Both the position numbers and the translations under genes were made by a program. A stretch of 64,000 nucleotides of DNA. It comes from Parelaphostrongylus tenuis (Eukaryota > Nematoda > Chromadorea > Rhabditida > Metastrongylidae). This document shows positions 1-12,300 of the stretch, piece by piece. Numbering within the stretch: the first letter of the stretch is position 1; every line of letters begins with the position of its first letter. The notes beneath the pieces were generated by a model. That model had not been told where the DNA came from and ran no database searches. It saw only the letters and a program-made list of their open reading frames with translations. The stretch spans positions 62,001 through 126,000 of the forward strand of contig JAHQIW010000094.1 in the NCBI GenBank assembly GCA_019055375.1, given 5' to 3'.

Positions 1-44
1 ACATATTTTAGACCTTTCATGAGGTATGTTATGGCTCTTATATA

Positions 45-91
45 GTGCTAGACGTACGTTTCGACCTTTCAGCTTCATCGATATCACGGTG
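45..91 (-). ncRNA. Hammerhead ribozyme motif, family A, decayed
   Basis: Read on the minus strand the motif has stem II GGCU-like arms, GAAA, stem III ACGUACGU, and GUC before UAGCAC. The first core strand reads UCGAUGA instead of CUGAUGA, so the conserved C3-U4 is swapped. It is homologous to the intact copy at 18,390-18,432. Probably inactive. Confidence 0.6.
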
Positions 92-308
92 TCTTTCGGT
101 TCAGCCTATTTTTTGTAGGATGGTATACTCCATGTTTATGAAGGTACCGACTACGAACATATCGCACTGCAACCGCAAGGTGATGAGCGAACGTCGGAAG
201 ATCGTACCACCTTGCGCATGCAGTGTAATATAATCGTCGTCGATTCTTTAACATATAGTGGTTATAGTCACATACAAGAGATGGAGTGAGCCGAAAAGCA
301 CTTTGTTA

Positions 309-345
309 CTGATGAGGTTGAATGGCCGAAGCACACGTCTAGCAC
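309..345 (+). ncRNA. Hammerhead ribozyme motif, family A, variant
   Basis: CUGAUGA is followed by stem II GGUU/GGCC and then GAAG instead of GAAA, so the A15.1-U16.1 pair is altered. Stem III is followed by GUC and UAGCAC. The minus-strand copy at 18,132-18,170 shares the same GAAG change, so the change was present before the duplication. Confidence 0.55.
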
Positions 346-392
346 TTATGAGTACCGCAACAGACCTCATGAAAGACTTGAAATACCCAATA

Positions 393-685
393 ACGTAGAG
401 TGGTGTGCAGAAGCTTTTGCCTCAGCTACGATTCGTACCCACATTCCATCTTATCCGTGGACGCGCTGAACCGTTGCACTATCGACGCCCGTTTCGACAC
501 CACTGTTTCTATGCTACAACGTGTTATCCGTCAACAGCCAACCGTCAACGGTTGGCGTGAGTAATGCAGCGGTTCAGCATGCGCGCCCAGATAGAGTGAA
601 ATGTGAGTTTGATCTTAGTCGAAGCAGAAGTTTTTGCACACCACTCTGCATCATTGAGTATATTGTAATTTCATATCACCGCTAG
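393..685. repeat. Foldback element with two opposed tRNA-like arms
   Basis: The ends are near-perfect inverted repeats (AGAGTGGTGTGCAGAAGC at the left, its complement before CTGCATCATTG at the right). The right arm reads like a pol III tRNA-like unit: GCAGCGGTTCAGCATGCGCG resembles an A box and GTGAGTTTGATCTTAG a decayed B box. The left arm is the same unit reversed. The centre contains GACGGTTGGC. It ends with the small hairpin CCGCTAGAGGCGG, present at the same place in sister copies at 15,270, 17,800, 18,850 and 60,190. Confidence 0.7.
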
Positions 686-1225
686 AGGCGGTCAAACCAA
701 TTGATTTTTTTCACATTTTGCATCCTACAGTAATTCTAAATTGTTTTAACATTATAAATATAATTCACTATTCTCTTCGAATTTATTTTTCTCATTATTT
801 TCTAGTACTAAGCTTGGTAAGATAAGAATTACGTGAACAGAAAGTGGTTGATTGAGTCAGCTCAGAATTGGGTAGCGGATTTACTGCTTATTAGCCTTTT
901 TGTTGTTTTTATATAACGGAGAATTTCTTTGCTAACTTTATAACCTAACGGAGATCTCTTCTGTTGAGTTTTATAGCTATTAGCCTCAACTATTTCAAGC
1001 AAATGGGGTCATCATGAAGTGCACTGTGACAATATGTACCCTAACGCCAAGTTTTCGAGGAAGCAGTTGGTGCCACGAACAAAGATAGCAATGTGAGCTG
1101 TTTCAAATGAGAAATATATTTGAGTACGTTAAATCGGCTAAGTTCTCTTAAACAAGAGCGACGTAAAATTTCATAGAACTAACTGGCTTCTGACAATGAT
1201 TCTCAATGATTAGCGGAATTTCCGA
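686..1225. repeat. AT-rich spacer shared with 17,230-17,790
   Basis: No coding potential seen. Long stretches such as TTGAGTCAGCTCAGAATTG and TTTATATAACGGAGAATTTC recur in reverse complement at 17,500-17,640. This shows that this spacer belongs to the duplicated composite repeat. Confidence 0.7.
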
Positions 1226-1565
1226 CAATGAGTCTACTAATTCAGCATCATACCTTTATTTCGCGTGTTTTATTGAGACTACGCTCAAATTTCAATACAT
1301 CTCATGATTATTGTTTGAGTAACATATCATGTGGTCTGGTAATAGGCTCCTGTACAGCTCGATACACGTATTTCGATCTTACAATCTCGTCAGTCGAGCA
1401 GAACCTGTCGTCTTTTAGTCTTTTTATCCAATCCTATTTAGGAGCCTTTTTCTCCCTATAAAGAGGTAGCGATGACGAACGATTTACACTGCAAGTCATG
1501 TGCAGTTATCACCGAACATGCAGTATTGTACACTCTATTGCTCTTTAGCTGGTATTTTTGTAATC
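1226..1565 (-). repeat. Hammerhead family B element
   Basis: Family B body: TTTGAG..ATCATGTGGTCTGGTA, then a minus-strand hammerhead, then ACGAACGATTTACACTGCA and a tail ending in GCTGGTATTTTT. It is cut off near 1,565 where the RTE 3' end begins. The reverse-complement counterpart is at 16,905-17,220. Confidence 0.75.
1357..1399 (-). ncRNA. Hammerhead ribozyme, family B, intact core
   Basis: Minus strand: stem I GCUCGA pairs fully with the distal UCGAGC. The core is CUGACGA and GAAA. Stem II is GAUU/GAUC. Stem III is AUACGUGU followed by A17. Relative to the common GCCCGA/UCGGGC copies both sides of one stem I pair have changed together (C-G to U-A). Stem III is almost loopless, so cleavage may need a dimer, as for other type I animal hammerheads. 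Confidence 0.8.
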
Positions 1566-1569
1566 ACCT

Positions 1570-3480
1570 GTTCACCTGTCGTCCCGTTGATCGTTCGAGT
1601 GAATAGGACGGATACCAGCACCACTTCCATTTTTCCCTATCACGTGCAAGAATAGCCCAGTGGGTCCTCCTCGCTCTAGGATTTGCTGAGCATCATATCT
1701 TTCTTCTATCGCTTTCGTGCAGAAATCGGACCAACGGATCAGCTGGTCTTCCTGTTGAGCGCTTGATGTCCCGAGGAATTCAGCCGGTAACGAGCTCTCG
1801 TCATCGGTTGTCGTTAAAGCGGATCACGTGTCTGGCCCATCTTATTTTCGATACCCTGGTGAGCAGTACGGCGTATCTGATTTTCGATCGTTGACATAGG
1901 TCGGAACTTTGCATCTTTTCTCTCATTTGCGAGACATGGGTACTCCTAGCATCGACCTTTCGACTATGCTTATCGTCAGTGGAAAAGGTGGGCACGGAGT
2001 AGGATGTTCTTTGTCCTCTTTACTACATCTTCGATGATCTTAAACGTTTCCCAAGCTGCTCGTTTCCTTTTGCTCAACTCCGTCGCTAGGTCGTTCATCA
2101 TGTTGCTTTCACGACTTAGAAAGACGTAACTAGAGCACTCGGAGATTGTCGCTCCGTAGAGTGAATGGGGCATTGAAAGCCCATCCGTCCCCCATAATTA
2201 TCGTTTTCGTTAGATTTACTTGGAGACCAGTCTTTCCACAGATTTACTTGGAGACCAGTCTTTCCACAGGCGTTATCGAAATAAGTCAACATTTGTTCCA
2301 CTTCGCTGATGTTTGGTGTTATGAGGGCAATATCGTCAGCAAGGCGAAGATGGTTTAATTGTCGACCGTCAATTTTCACTCTCATATCGTCCCATTCTAA
2401 TGTTCGCATGACGTTTTGTAGAGTGGCAGTGAATAGTTTGGCGAAATTGTACCGCCTTGTCGAACCTCTCTTTTTACGTCAATGGTGATATTGTTGTAGA
2501 ATGGAGATATTTTGGTCGTGAAATCTTCATAAGTTCACGAAGGATCATTATGTACCGAGTAGGGAGCCCTGGTTATCCAGAGTCTCTATAACCTCTTCTG
2601 TTTCCACTGAATCAAAGGCTTTCTTCAGATCGATGAAAGTGAGACAGACTGGTTATCTCTACTTTCGTGAAACTTCAGTGAGTCTTGTAATCTTGTGGAT
2701 GTGGTCTATGCTACTATATCCTTTTCGGAACCCTACTTGATCGCATGGCTGTCTTTTGTTTACTGTTCTGTCAATCCTGTTTAGGATGACTCGAGTAAAG
2801 AGTTTATACACAACGGAGAACAAGCAGATTGGGCAATAATAGCCTATGTCATGAAGATCTCTCTTTTTGAACAACAATACGGTCTTGCTGGTTTTCCCTT
2901 TGAATGGGGACCTTGCATTGTGACAAGTAGCGAGTGAAGAGCAGAGCTAGAATGTTGATCAGACCTGGCGGCAGGTTCTCCAGGTGTTCTGGTATAATCC
3001 TGCGTGGACCGGGTGTTCTTCTGTTCTTCACCGACGATATAGCATGTCGGATTTCAGAGGGAGGACCGGTCGAGCAACATATTCATCCTCTTTGAATCTT
3101 TATGACTGTGAGGAGACATGGCTAGCGAAGAGATCCGAATAGTATTGGTGGATGATTTTCTCCATAACCCTTCTGGAAGCTGTAAGTGCCCCGTCAGAGT
3201 ATCGGAGTGCAGTCATCTTGGTCTTATAATTGGCGGAGCCTTGCTGCGCTTTGCGAATTCCCTTCTCAGCTTCTGCAGCTTCTACCATAACTGCTGCTCG
3301 TCTCTCATTGAGGTCTTATTGTTTCTCTGCAGCGTTTCGCCAGTTTGGACGTGAGGGTTCGGTTGCATGTGGTTTGTGTGATTCCACGTAGACGTGTCAG
3401 CACGAGTGTCTGCGGAGACAAGCGTCTCTTTGTGACGTTAGGCCTGTCGGCTTTCGATTCGCATACCTTTGTTTTTGACT
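1570..3480 (-). mobile_element. RTE-clade LINE remnant (reverse transcriptase to 3' end)
   Basis: Decayed copy of a non-LTR retrotransposon in several frames. In order on the minus strand: a linker with VTKRRLSPQT near 3,440; the AEAAEAEKGIRKAQ region (about 3,290); KNRRTPGP..IPEHLENLPPG (about 3,020); YYCPICLFSVVYKLFTRVILNRI (about 2,840); VRQGG.ISPKLF (about 2,450); HLRLADDIALIT, the catalytic [FLA]ADD box of reverse transcriptase (about 2,340); and a C-terminal part with KIRWARHVIRFNDNR near 1,810. Many stops and frameshifts make it non-functional. The linker also occurs at 8,690-8,900 in the plus-strand RTE copy, so both are the same family. It truncates the hammerhead B element at 1,565. 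Confidence 0.9.
2213..2270. repeat. 28-bp tandem duplication inside the RTE remnant
   Basis: The unit GATTTACTTGGAGACCAGTC followed by TTTCCACA occurs twice head to tail without interruption. It lies inside the dead reverse transcriptase sequence and adds to its frame damage. Confidence 0.85.
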
Positions 3481-3484
3481 AATT

Positions 3485-5545
3485 TAGGGGGTGCTGGAGG
3501 GGCAGAAGTTACCCGCGATTTCGACACAACGATAGATGGATGGTGTTGAGAAGCTCACATGTGAATTGCCATTTTTGTTATTTAGTTAGGATTTTTTTTC
3601 TTTGCTTTGATAGAAATTTTAGATAAAAAGTTTGTCTCTGATACTACAAGATTTTCTCTATACTCTCATGTGCTGTTCGTGCTTTCAAATTAATAGTAAA
3701 GGCGCGCGGCCGGTGTGAAATGCAATTTCATTTTGAATGCTATAGCGTTTCAAAAAGGTTTTTTTCGTAAACGTAGCAAATAGCGCAGTAGCCAGAGATT
3801 TTATCTTTCGAATAATTACTAACACATTATTGTTCGGCGAATGGGGTCGAATCTTCATTTGTCACCATAGAACAGAGAAGAACCAAAAGAGGAGCCCTTC
3901 AAGAATGTCCCCCTTAAGATCATTCATTTTGACATATAAAGGGTTTCTGTTTCTGACATCCAACAATAGTTATTCGGGCCCATATGACGCCACTGAGCGC
4001 AGAGACGTTGTCTAAATACTTGGTTAACAGAAAGCTGCTTTCAAGTGAATCATCATTATACTTCTTAATGTCCCGCATCACCAACCATTCCAGGGTGAAA
4101 ATAGCAACAAGGCTTTGTGGAGTTGCTATAATAATGTTGTACAAAGGCTCTTTCAAAAAGGAGCATGTAGCGCAGTGGTAGAGATTTGACTTTCGAATAA
4201 ATAATAAAAGTGCAATGAGAAATCTTTGTCTAGTGAAAAGGGCTGAATCTGTCGTCGTTTAATAATCAAGTATCGCTATTTTTCTATATGATTCATTATT
4301 ACATTTACTGTGCGGATCCCAACACTTTCTGCGTTCGATTCGTTCCCTCGAATTCGTCTTTCTCAACGATCTCCGAACATTTCACGTGTAGTTTCGACTG
4401 TAGCTTGAAGACTTCTTCTTTATAAAAGTCGTAGACTGCTAGTGGACGCAGTCCTCCAAGTAATATTATCGCGTAGCAATCCAGGATGGAAAGGAAGGCA
4501 AACCATACTTGGCTGCGATTGAGCTTGTTCTGCGGCACGAAACCCGGGCAGAGGCTTTACTATTAAACACTTGCCATTTGTGCAGCAAAGAATTTTTGTC
4601 ATATTACGGTGATCACTGTCATGGTAAAGCATGATGTTGGGGTAAAAATGTCCATCTATCACAAGTCTGTCATCGAGCAGGTGAAACAACATATAGTAAT
4701 AATTTGTCAGAAATGTGACAAGATGTGGATTAGTTTTGAATAGATGACAGTGGACAACTTCGCAATATAAGCTGGTACGGTGAGAAATCGTCCCGAAATA
4801 CTATGGCAGAGAGATTGACAAATCCTTTATCAACATCACAATGATCCATGCGCATTCGGTACCAAAAACTCGGTGACTGCAGCTAAAATTGCTTTTGTTT
4901 TCATTTCCCTTTTCTTGTATTCCATGTGGAGACGCTGTCTCTTGGTCATTGTAGAGTGGCAAATAGACTCGACCCGCATTCAACGACTTTCATGAAAAGA
5001 AAATGATCAGCATAAAACAGTTATCATGAAACAAATGCTAGATGATTAGACATCACAAATAACGTGCATTTCTATACCACACCGCAGAGTTAGACAGCGA
5101 AACTATTGCACAATATTAATTCATCAACAATGACAACGAGGTAGACGCTGAGCACTGCAAACAAGTGGAGCTATGATATAATCTCTGTGCAAAGGTATTA
5201 TGAGAACAGCATAAGGACATGAGTAATTAGGAAATGTTGCGCTCATCTCTACGGAATGGCTTAACAAGTGAGAACGTGATTATATAGTGGCCGAAACAGC
5301 AATGGATCAGTTACTTCAGCCTGCTTGATAGAACGCCTGTAGGCGTGTTTAGAGATGCCTCACATTATACATGTGTTCGCTGGTCCAATCTTACGTTTGA
5401 AAATCATATAACTCACATCCAAGGTTGGAAATCTGTATAGTGCCTGTCTAAAGAGGTAACAACACTGTTTTGATATATCTGTAGGTCTCTCATCTTATAT
5501 AGTCAGAAATGCATTATTTCACCTTTATTGAAACTTTATGATGGA
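3485..5545. other. Unassigned AT-rich region
   Basis: No recognised gene. Two overlapping minus-strand reading frames at 4,305-4,692 (77 and 90 aa) contain hydrophobic stretches and might be decayed exons, but I recognise no family. Two fragments resemble tRNA A boxes (TAGCGCAGTAG near 3,780 and TAGCGCAGTGGTAGAG near 4,168) followed by a shared TTTGACTTTCGAATAA-like tail. They look like truncated SINE copies. Confidence 0.35.
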
Positions 5546-5548
5546 GGC

Positions 5549-5866
5549 AGGAGCGCATGTGGCGCAGTGGTTAGGAGAGCTCTGCGTCTCACAGAGGGTC
5601 GATGGTTCGATCTCGTATGCATGGCTCGCCAAGCCATCCATCCCTTCGGTGCCGGTAAATTGGTGCTAGAGTGGATGTAGACTTGTCTGAGAGGATAAGC
5701 AGCACTGACTCGATACAGCGTGAGGTCACCACGAGTCATTGTAAGGACCAAATATGCATTCAGTCACCTCAAAGGTAGTTAGAAATCGCAGGCGAATGCA
5801 TGGCGTATCCCTCAGGGGTTGATCAACGTCGAGAGTTTTATCCTTCTATCCTTTTAATGATATAGA
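5549..5866 (+). repeat. tRNA-derived SINE
   Basis: The tRNA-like head has an A box (TGGCGCAGTGGTTAGG) and a B box (GGTTCGATCTC) at tRNA spacing. It is followed by a body with CATCCATCCCTTCGGTGCCGG and GTAGACTTGTCTGAGA and a 3' end with GCGTATCCCTCAGGGGTTGA and CTATCCTTTTAATGATAT. A second copy at 35,771-36,090 matches throughout, giving about 310 bp as full length. It would be moved by a LINE partner. No clear target duplication was seen by eye. Confidence 0.85.
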
Positions 5867-6345
5867 TGAATACTTAACGCATCTGTCAGGGATTCGTCAT
5901 AACCAAGAGTTTATCGCTCACGTTTTTCATTCTAACTTATCACACGTTCCTGCCAAAGCGAGTACTGCTAGTGCTGGTTTGCTAGTCGACCTGTGGACAA
6001 CATGATGATAACGTCGATTGCAATTGCTATTCTCATTCGTTGTGTGTCATTACGCTATTCTTACCAGTTAACGCATAGATCTCGTCGAGAACAAAAAAAA
6101 ACAGCTGTTATATGTTTTCCATTTGCATAGCATTTGTTTGCTGACAAATTCTAAACTGAGTGTTGGCTAAGAAATCAGAGGGATATAGGTTCTTCGTTTA
6201 TTCCATTTACATTGGTAGTGCTGCACGGTCGGACATATACGTCATAATTGCTCGTTCACCTTCACTGGTGAGATTTTGGCGATCAGAATTGCCTGAATGG
6301 GCATATTTTAAAATTGAAAACAATAAAAACCTTAGAAATCTGGAA
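5867..6345. other. Intergenic region downstream of srx gene A
   Basis: No gene seen. The 80-aa plus frame at 6,160-6,402 is antisense to the terminal exon of srx gene A and is not regarded as real. Confidence 0.5.
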
Positions 6346-9300
6346 TCACTTTACATAGTTTATAATAGCGATGGTACGTCTGCTTACCTTTGGTGGACTT
6401 GAGCGACGTGTGATGATAGGTAGATAAGAGAAACGAAAGTGGAACAGGGCAACGATAAACCTGAAAGTAGTAGTTGTGGAAAAAATTTTCTCGAGTTGCT
6501 CGAGAAAATGATTTTTATATATGTATTCTGTGCGAATTTGAGCCCGCCAAAAGCTCCTTATCTTTATAGGGACTTTTCTATTGAATAGTCTCTATTTGAC
6601 CCTACCATTCGGTCTCTTGACCTCAATAATACAATGTTTAATTGCATGTTTGTTGCATATACGCCAATCTAGATGCGGGCCAAGCAATCGGACTCGTACC
6701 CAAAGACACGCGGCGTAGCCACCTGATCGAGCGACCTACCTTAGCAAACCATCCATCCCGAACAAATGCGGCAGCATTCAATCATCTAACGCTGACATAG
6801 TAAACACGTTTGTTTCATTCTTTCCCATTTAGCATACATTTGCTCAATATCTTATGCCTTTGTCCATGTTTCAAGCTCTATCGCTCCCACACTACTTTAG
6901 CAAGTTTTGGTTAAATGTTTTTACATCTCAAGTTCATATTTTGCCTTTTCTACAACCACTTGTTGAGTAGTAATCAACTGTTAAATGATCGTTCCCATGT
7001 CCAAAATTCCCTAGGTGTGAGCTACCTATTCATGTTCTTCTAAACTCCTCATTCATATAGTAAAGCAGAACGTAGAACTGTAAACTCGCATGGCATCATT
7101 ATTTTCGGTTGCACGGTTCGTACAAGCTGATGGATTGAACAACGCTACAAATCTTGCACACCAGTCATGGCTTTGTATGTAATTTCAGTCTGTACGTACA
7201 TTAGTACATTAGTACCTCGATTCTGGTACATTTGTACCTCGATGTTGGTACACTAGTACCTCGATGTTGTTATTTGTGTTACAATTATTGATATCCACGG
7301 ACCTCCCTCTTTGGGAGATCCCGCCCGGTTAGTCGCGAGATCACGTGGCGCGTCCCCAGGTGGTGAGTAGGAGAATAAACGCGAACTAAAAGCGACCGTA
7401 GGCTTCCCAGAGACGCAGGTGGATTCAGGGGTGAGCTCCCTGCTTCTGCAGCGCCGACTTGACAAAAACTCTATTTCTACGAGTCAAGTCGGCCAAAAGC
7501 CTGGAATCAAGCGGCTGGGAAGAACATGGGAGGCGATTAGGAGTTGCCTCCAACAAATAAGCTCCTCCCGCTCCTCCGAGAGAAACTGGCAAGCTACTCT
7601 TGAGTACCCAGTCCCCACGTTTAGAGCATGGCAAGCTATACGATGGGTATCAAATTGCCAAAAACAGTAGCCAATATGGGCCTCATTCCCATGACCCCGA
7701 AAGAGCCCCTGGTGCGGCAGCGCCAGGTAGGACGAGCACGGAGAGGCTGCTAAAATCTCAGGGCCAAACTAGGTTGTCAAGATCGAAACGGACTAAAATG
7801 ACGATCTGTATCTACAATGCAAAAACCCTTGCTCACGAATCCGCTGCAGAAGATCTATTGATTCAAGCAAGAAGAATAAGGTACGACGTCATTGGCCTGG
7901 CTGAGACGAAAAGGCGCCATCCTCTTCAGGCTGTTTATGACACCGGAGAAGAACTGATCCCTGGAACATGGGATAGCAAAGGTGTCGGCGGCTTTGGCGT
8001 CCTCGTCAAATCGAATTTGACCGTGAACATTGATTCGTTTGAACAACAAACAACCCGTATCGGACGATTACGGTTGAATTGATGTGGTTCGATGCCGGAT
8101 TCGACCATCTTCGTTGCTTACGCACCAACTTCAAGCTATGACGAAGACGAAGCCGAAGCGTTCTATATGGACCTCGAAAAATTCTTCGGAGAAGATCATA
8201 CATTCTTCAAGGTCATTGTCGGAGATTTTAACGCAAAAATATGACATAGAAGAACGTCTGAGGAGCGTCACATAGGGACCAACGGACTAGAATAGAATGA
8301 GCAGGGTGAGAGGCTATCTGAGTTTATCATGAGGACCCTAATCATCTATGGTAACTTGCAATTCCAAAGCCTCTTTCTCATCGATGGAAGTGGGAGTCTC
8401 CCAATGGAGAGTACCATAACAAAATAAACCACATCTTAGGAAATCTTAAGTTTTGTCCGATCGATGCCGCTGTCGTTCCTAAGTTTTACACGGGATCAGG
8501 CCATGGTCTCAGCGCAACGTTCCGTTTTTCGAGGAGAGGAGAAAAAGCCGCTCAATTCAAACATCGAAGTCCCAGAACTACCATAAACTGTGATGTATTC
8601 AAATCATTAGTTGGCTCTTGGGAAGATACCGTTGTCGACAACATCGACGAAGAATACGATCGACTCGTTGAACATCTTCACGTTAGCGCTATGAAAGCCG
8701 AGAGTCCTAAGGTCACGAAGAGACGCTTGTCCCCGCAGACAATCGAGCTGATACGTCAACGTGGAATCGCACGAGCTGCAGGCAACCAAAACCTTACGTC
8801 CGAACTTGCGAAACGCTGCAGAGAAGGACCTCATAGAAAGAAGAGCAGCAGTTATGGCAGAAGCTGCAGAAGCTGGGAAGAGCATTCGCAAAGCCCAGCG
8901 AGGCTTCGCCTCGAATACAGCATTATCAGGTAGAAGTATTTTGTTGAAAACACTAAAATGATTGGATGGAGAGAACAAGCACCTCAATGTGACGAATAGA
9001 GCAATTAAAGAGCAACTAAACCAAATTTACGAGTGTCCCATATCTTCTTGCATGCCACTTTTACATTGCAACAATCTAGAACCTTGATCCTTTCACTTTG
9101 AAATGAACACTTTCAACTATAACTTGCCATATAATAAGCTAAAGATAATGTTGATATTGTACTTACCCATCCATAGCATGAAACAACTCCCATAGAAAAA
9201 TACCAAAGAAGAATAAAGCCCAACGATTTTCAAGCAGTGGAATGATGCAGTGATAGCTAATATGTTGGAATATGAACAGCGTATTTTCATATAGCGCCTG

Positions 9301-12300
9301 TAACAAATATGACATGACTGACTGAAGAATTTTTGCTATAAATTTCTCTAAAACATCCAGATACTTATGCCGATGCTCAATCAGTATACCTGCTTGAAAA
9401 AGCGAACATCCAATTGTAGTCTTTTTCGTTGAGCGACATTTGAGTACATACCACATTGATTTTGAGAGAGCATACTCTTCAATGGAAAAGTATTATTCAG
9501 CTTTGAGTGAAAAGTTTACAACAATATCATTGATTTTCTGCGGACAAATTCCTAATTTTCAACTTTCAATTTGACCTTTACTTCACCTATTTATACAGAT
9601 CTTGTCCAAAAATAATAATAATGTGAATATGATAACATGTTTTGAGTCATTTATTAGGTCTGGTGTGGCACTTATACAGCACTGGACAGCTGTTTCGCCT
9701 TTACAGGCTCATCACTAGTACGGCGTCTTTGGTTCAGTCGAATCCTTGTTGGGTAATTTTTCTCCTACTTATAAAAAACATCGACGCCAAATTATTCAAA
9801 TCACCACATGTTGGGTGATAGAACCCGCCGCATTGCATTCACCACAGTTGAGTCGTATGACTGGTAAAATAAATCGTATCCCCATTAATTGTTTTATTTA
9901 TGTTTTGCACTGTACTTATTTGATTTTTATCATTACTATTGCTTTTCAAAGAAATCTAGATAAACAGTCGAAAGTAAAGGTATGATTCATTCTAGCAGCC
10001 GCAGGCGCTCGACTGTAGTCACTGCAGCGTCGGGGTATGCCATGGATGATGTATGAACGTTCCGCATGCCATTAAACTGTTTCTAATTGTTACTTGAATG
10101 CACAAACTTCATAAATACCGACTATGACCGAGAATAATTTTGTGGGAATGTTTTGTTTCTGAAGAATGAAATCGTTTTCATTGGAGCTCCAGGATTGAAC
10201 CTGGTTCATGGAAGGACACGATAATGTTGAATCTCTTATCAGTCAGTTTGACTAGGTTATGGAGTTGAACGCCTATGACACATTCCATTTGCTATGGCAC
10301 AGAAGACGGCTTTTCGACAGGCTAAGGCGCGAAACAATTAAAGGGAAGCTTAGGGAACCTTTGAATATCTCATATTAACGTTCAAGTATACAAAAAGTTC
10401 TAGTTTAATGACTACTTTGACAACATTATACTGCTCTATATATCAGACAGTCAAACACTATGAATGTTTGGTTTCCTATCACCTGCACAATCGCACTGTT
10501 TGTATTGAGCATATTGAACGATAGTAGACATAACTAACTGGTTTAACGCGAACCCTGTGTCTTGCTCTCAGACAGGTGAATGTGGTGCCACTGAGCAGAA
10601 GAATGGCGATGAATACGGTCATAGAAGTGTAAAAGTCGGTGAAAACGGAAATGACATTACCACACGGAGTTCTCGAATACGTCGACACCCATTTTGTCGT
10701 GTCAAAAAAGATGAAGCAACTCTCGGCTTAACGAATACCATCATATTAAGAGTTTGGACTTTCACAAAGCTTTAGTGTTCCAATTTGAACCACTCTCGCC
10801 CAACTAAGGATTGTAATAGGTATCTAATGTGTAACTACAAAATCAGCCGTGATTCATTGGAATTTGTTACGGACGTCAGCACGGTAAAGGCATTTTGACT
10901 CTAACCTGGCAACTCTGCTTTCCTAGAACAACAAAATTGCAAAAGGGAAAATTTTGTCGGAGGGCCTTATGCTTTGTGATTACTGTCACTCTGCGTAGTT
11001 CTATACATAATGAGCCTTAATAAATGCAATTATCGCGAAACTCACTCCAAAAGAAGGGTACTATGTGGAAGAAACCAAGCATCCAGCAGAAAAGACCGAC
11101 GAAAGAGGTATTTCTTGTGGTTAGTATAAATGAGGCTCGCACAGGAAATGCGATAGCGACCACTCTGTTCAGAGCGATAGCGAGATGAGAGTGAATGGAC
11201 ACATTCCAAAACATAATACCAAGTAAACCGATTAGTTTTCCTGTCAACTCGTCAGCTGTTTTCTTTTCACTGAAATTTATTATCTTCATGTTGCACTTAG
11301 AAAAGTTGAACTTTCTGGTTATATTTCGTACTTATATTTCACATTTCTCTAATCTAGCATACATGTCCTGAAAAAATAAGGCGATTTAGAGAATACTGAA
11401 GAATTGAAAATGCTTTCGCGATCGTCTGATAGATATCATTTGAGCAGTGGCAAGAACTTCTGAGACCTATTTTGCCACGAATTTTGAGCAATCCCCCGGA
11501 AACCCTGATTTACTAATTCATTATGAAAATCAGACTTTTTAATTATTGCTGCACAGATCGCGATCATTACTAAAGTTGATACCCAGAGTTATGAAATTTG
11601 AGCATTGGACATTTCAAATAAAATTTTACCTATTCTATCTGTGAGGTGCTTTATTTAGACAACATTTTGGTAATTTTTGAGGAACAGAAAGTCTCAATGT
11701 TTTCGGTGAAGGAGAGAAACGTTGACTCAAAAAAAAAAAAACAGAATATTATACAATTTTCCAAAGTTACCATGAGGGTGTTTTCTATGCCTCCGGCTTC
11801 TACAGATCTTTATTTACCTCCAACAACTGCTTATCTCCATGTTTTATTTGTCAACTATTCTTACCCGCACTGAAAAATTTGATGTTGCTTTCCAGGAACT
11901 TCGATAGAGAGAAAAATACCGAACTATCCTCAATTTGGTTGAAACCAGGTCACAAGGAATCTAATTCTACCCTAACTGCAATCATTAATACGGAATTTTT
12001 CAAATCAGAAACTTTCAATATTTACAGGAATGTGATCGGTGCAATCCAAAAGATAAAGATGAGGAGAATACCGATATTTGCAATGGTGTGAGATAAGCAC
12101 AGCAGACCGAACGAGCCATGCAGTGCCGGTTTGTATCGCACTGCTAGGATAGCACTGCCGTTCGAGACCAGCCCAAACACTGCTACCTGAAACACTCTTT
12201 TTCTTTAGTTTTACTATTATTATGATTCACCTTTATAAAACTTGAGGTGGAAGGAACGGTGGGGGAAGGGTGCGAATAGAGGGGTAATTAGTGATGAACT

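Larger units (their letters stand above)
1..392. repeat. Hammerhead family A element, inverted pair
   Basis: Short repeat with a family A hammerhead motif at each end in opposite orientation (minus at 45, plus at 309). The middle contains CACTGCAACCGCAAGGTGAT and TGTAATATAATCGTCGTCGA, which recur at 18,230-18,330 and 50,650-50,800. The left end may run beyond the window. Both motifs here have core mutations. The element is the outer part of a composite repeat whose inverted copy ends near 18,470. Confidence 0.75.

Noticed and set aside
4305..4692. Overlapping 77- and 90-aa minus-strand frames as a gene
   Set aside because: No recognised domain, no start or splice support, and two frames overlap. 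Only mentioned in the region entry.
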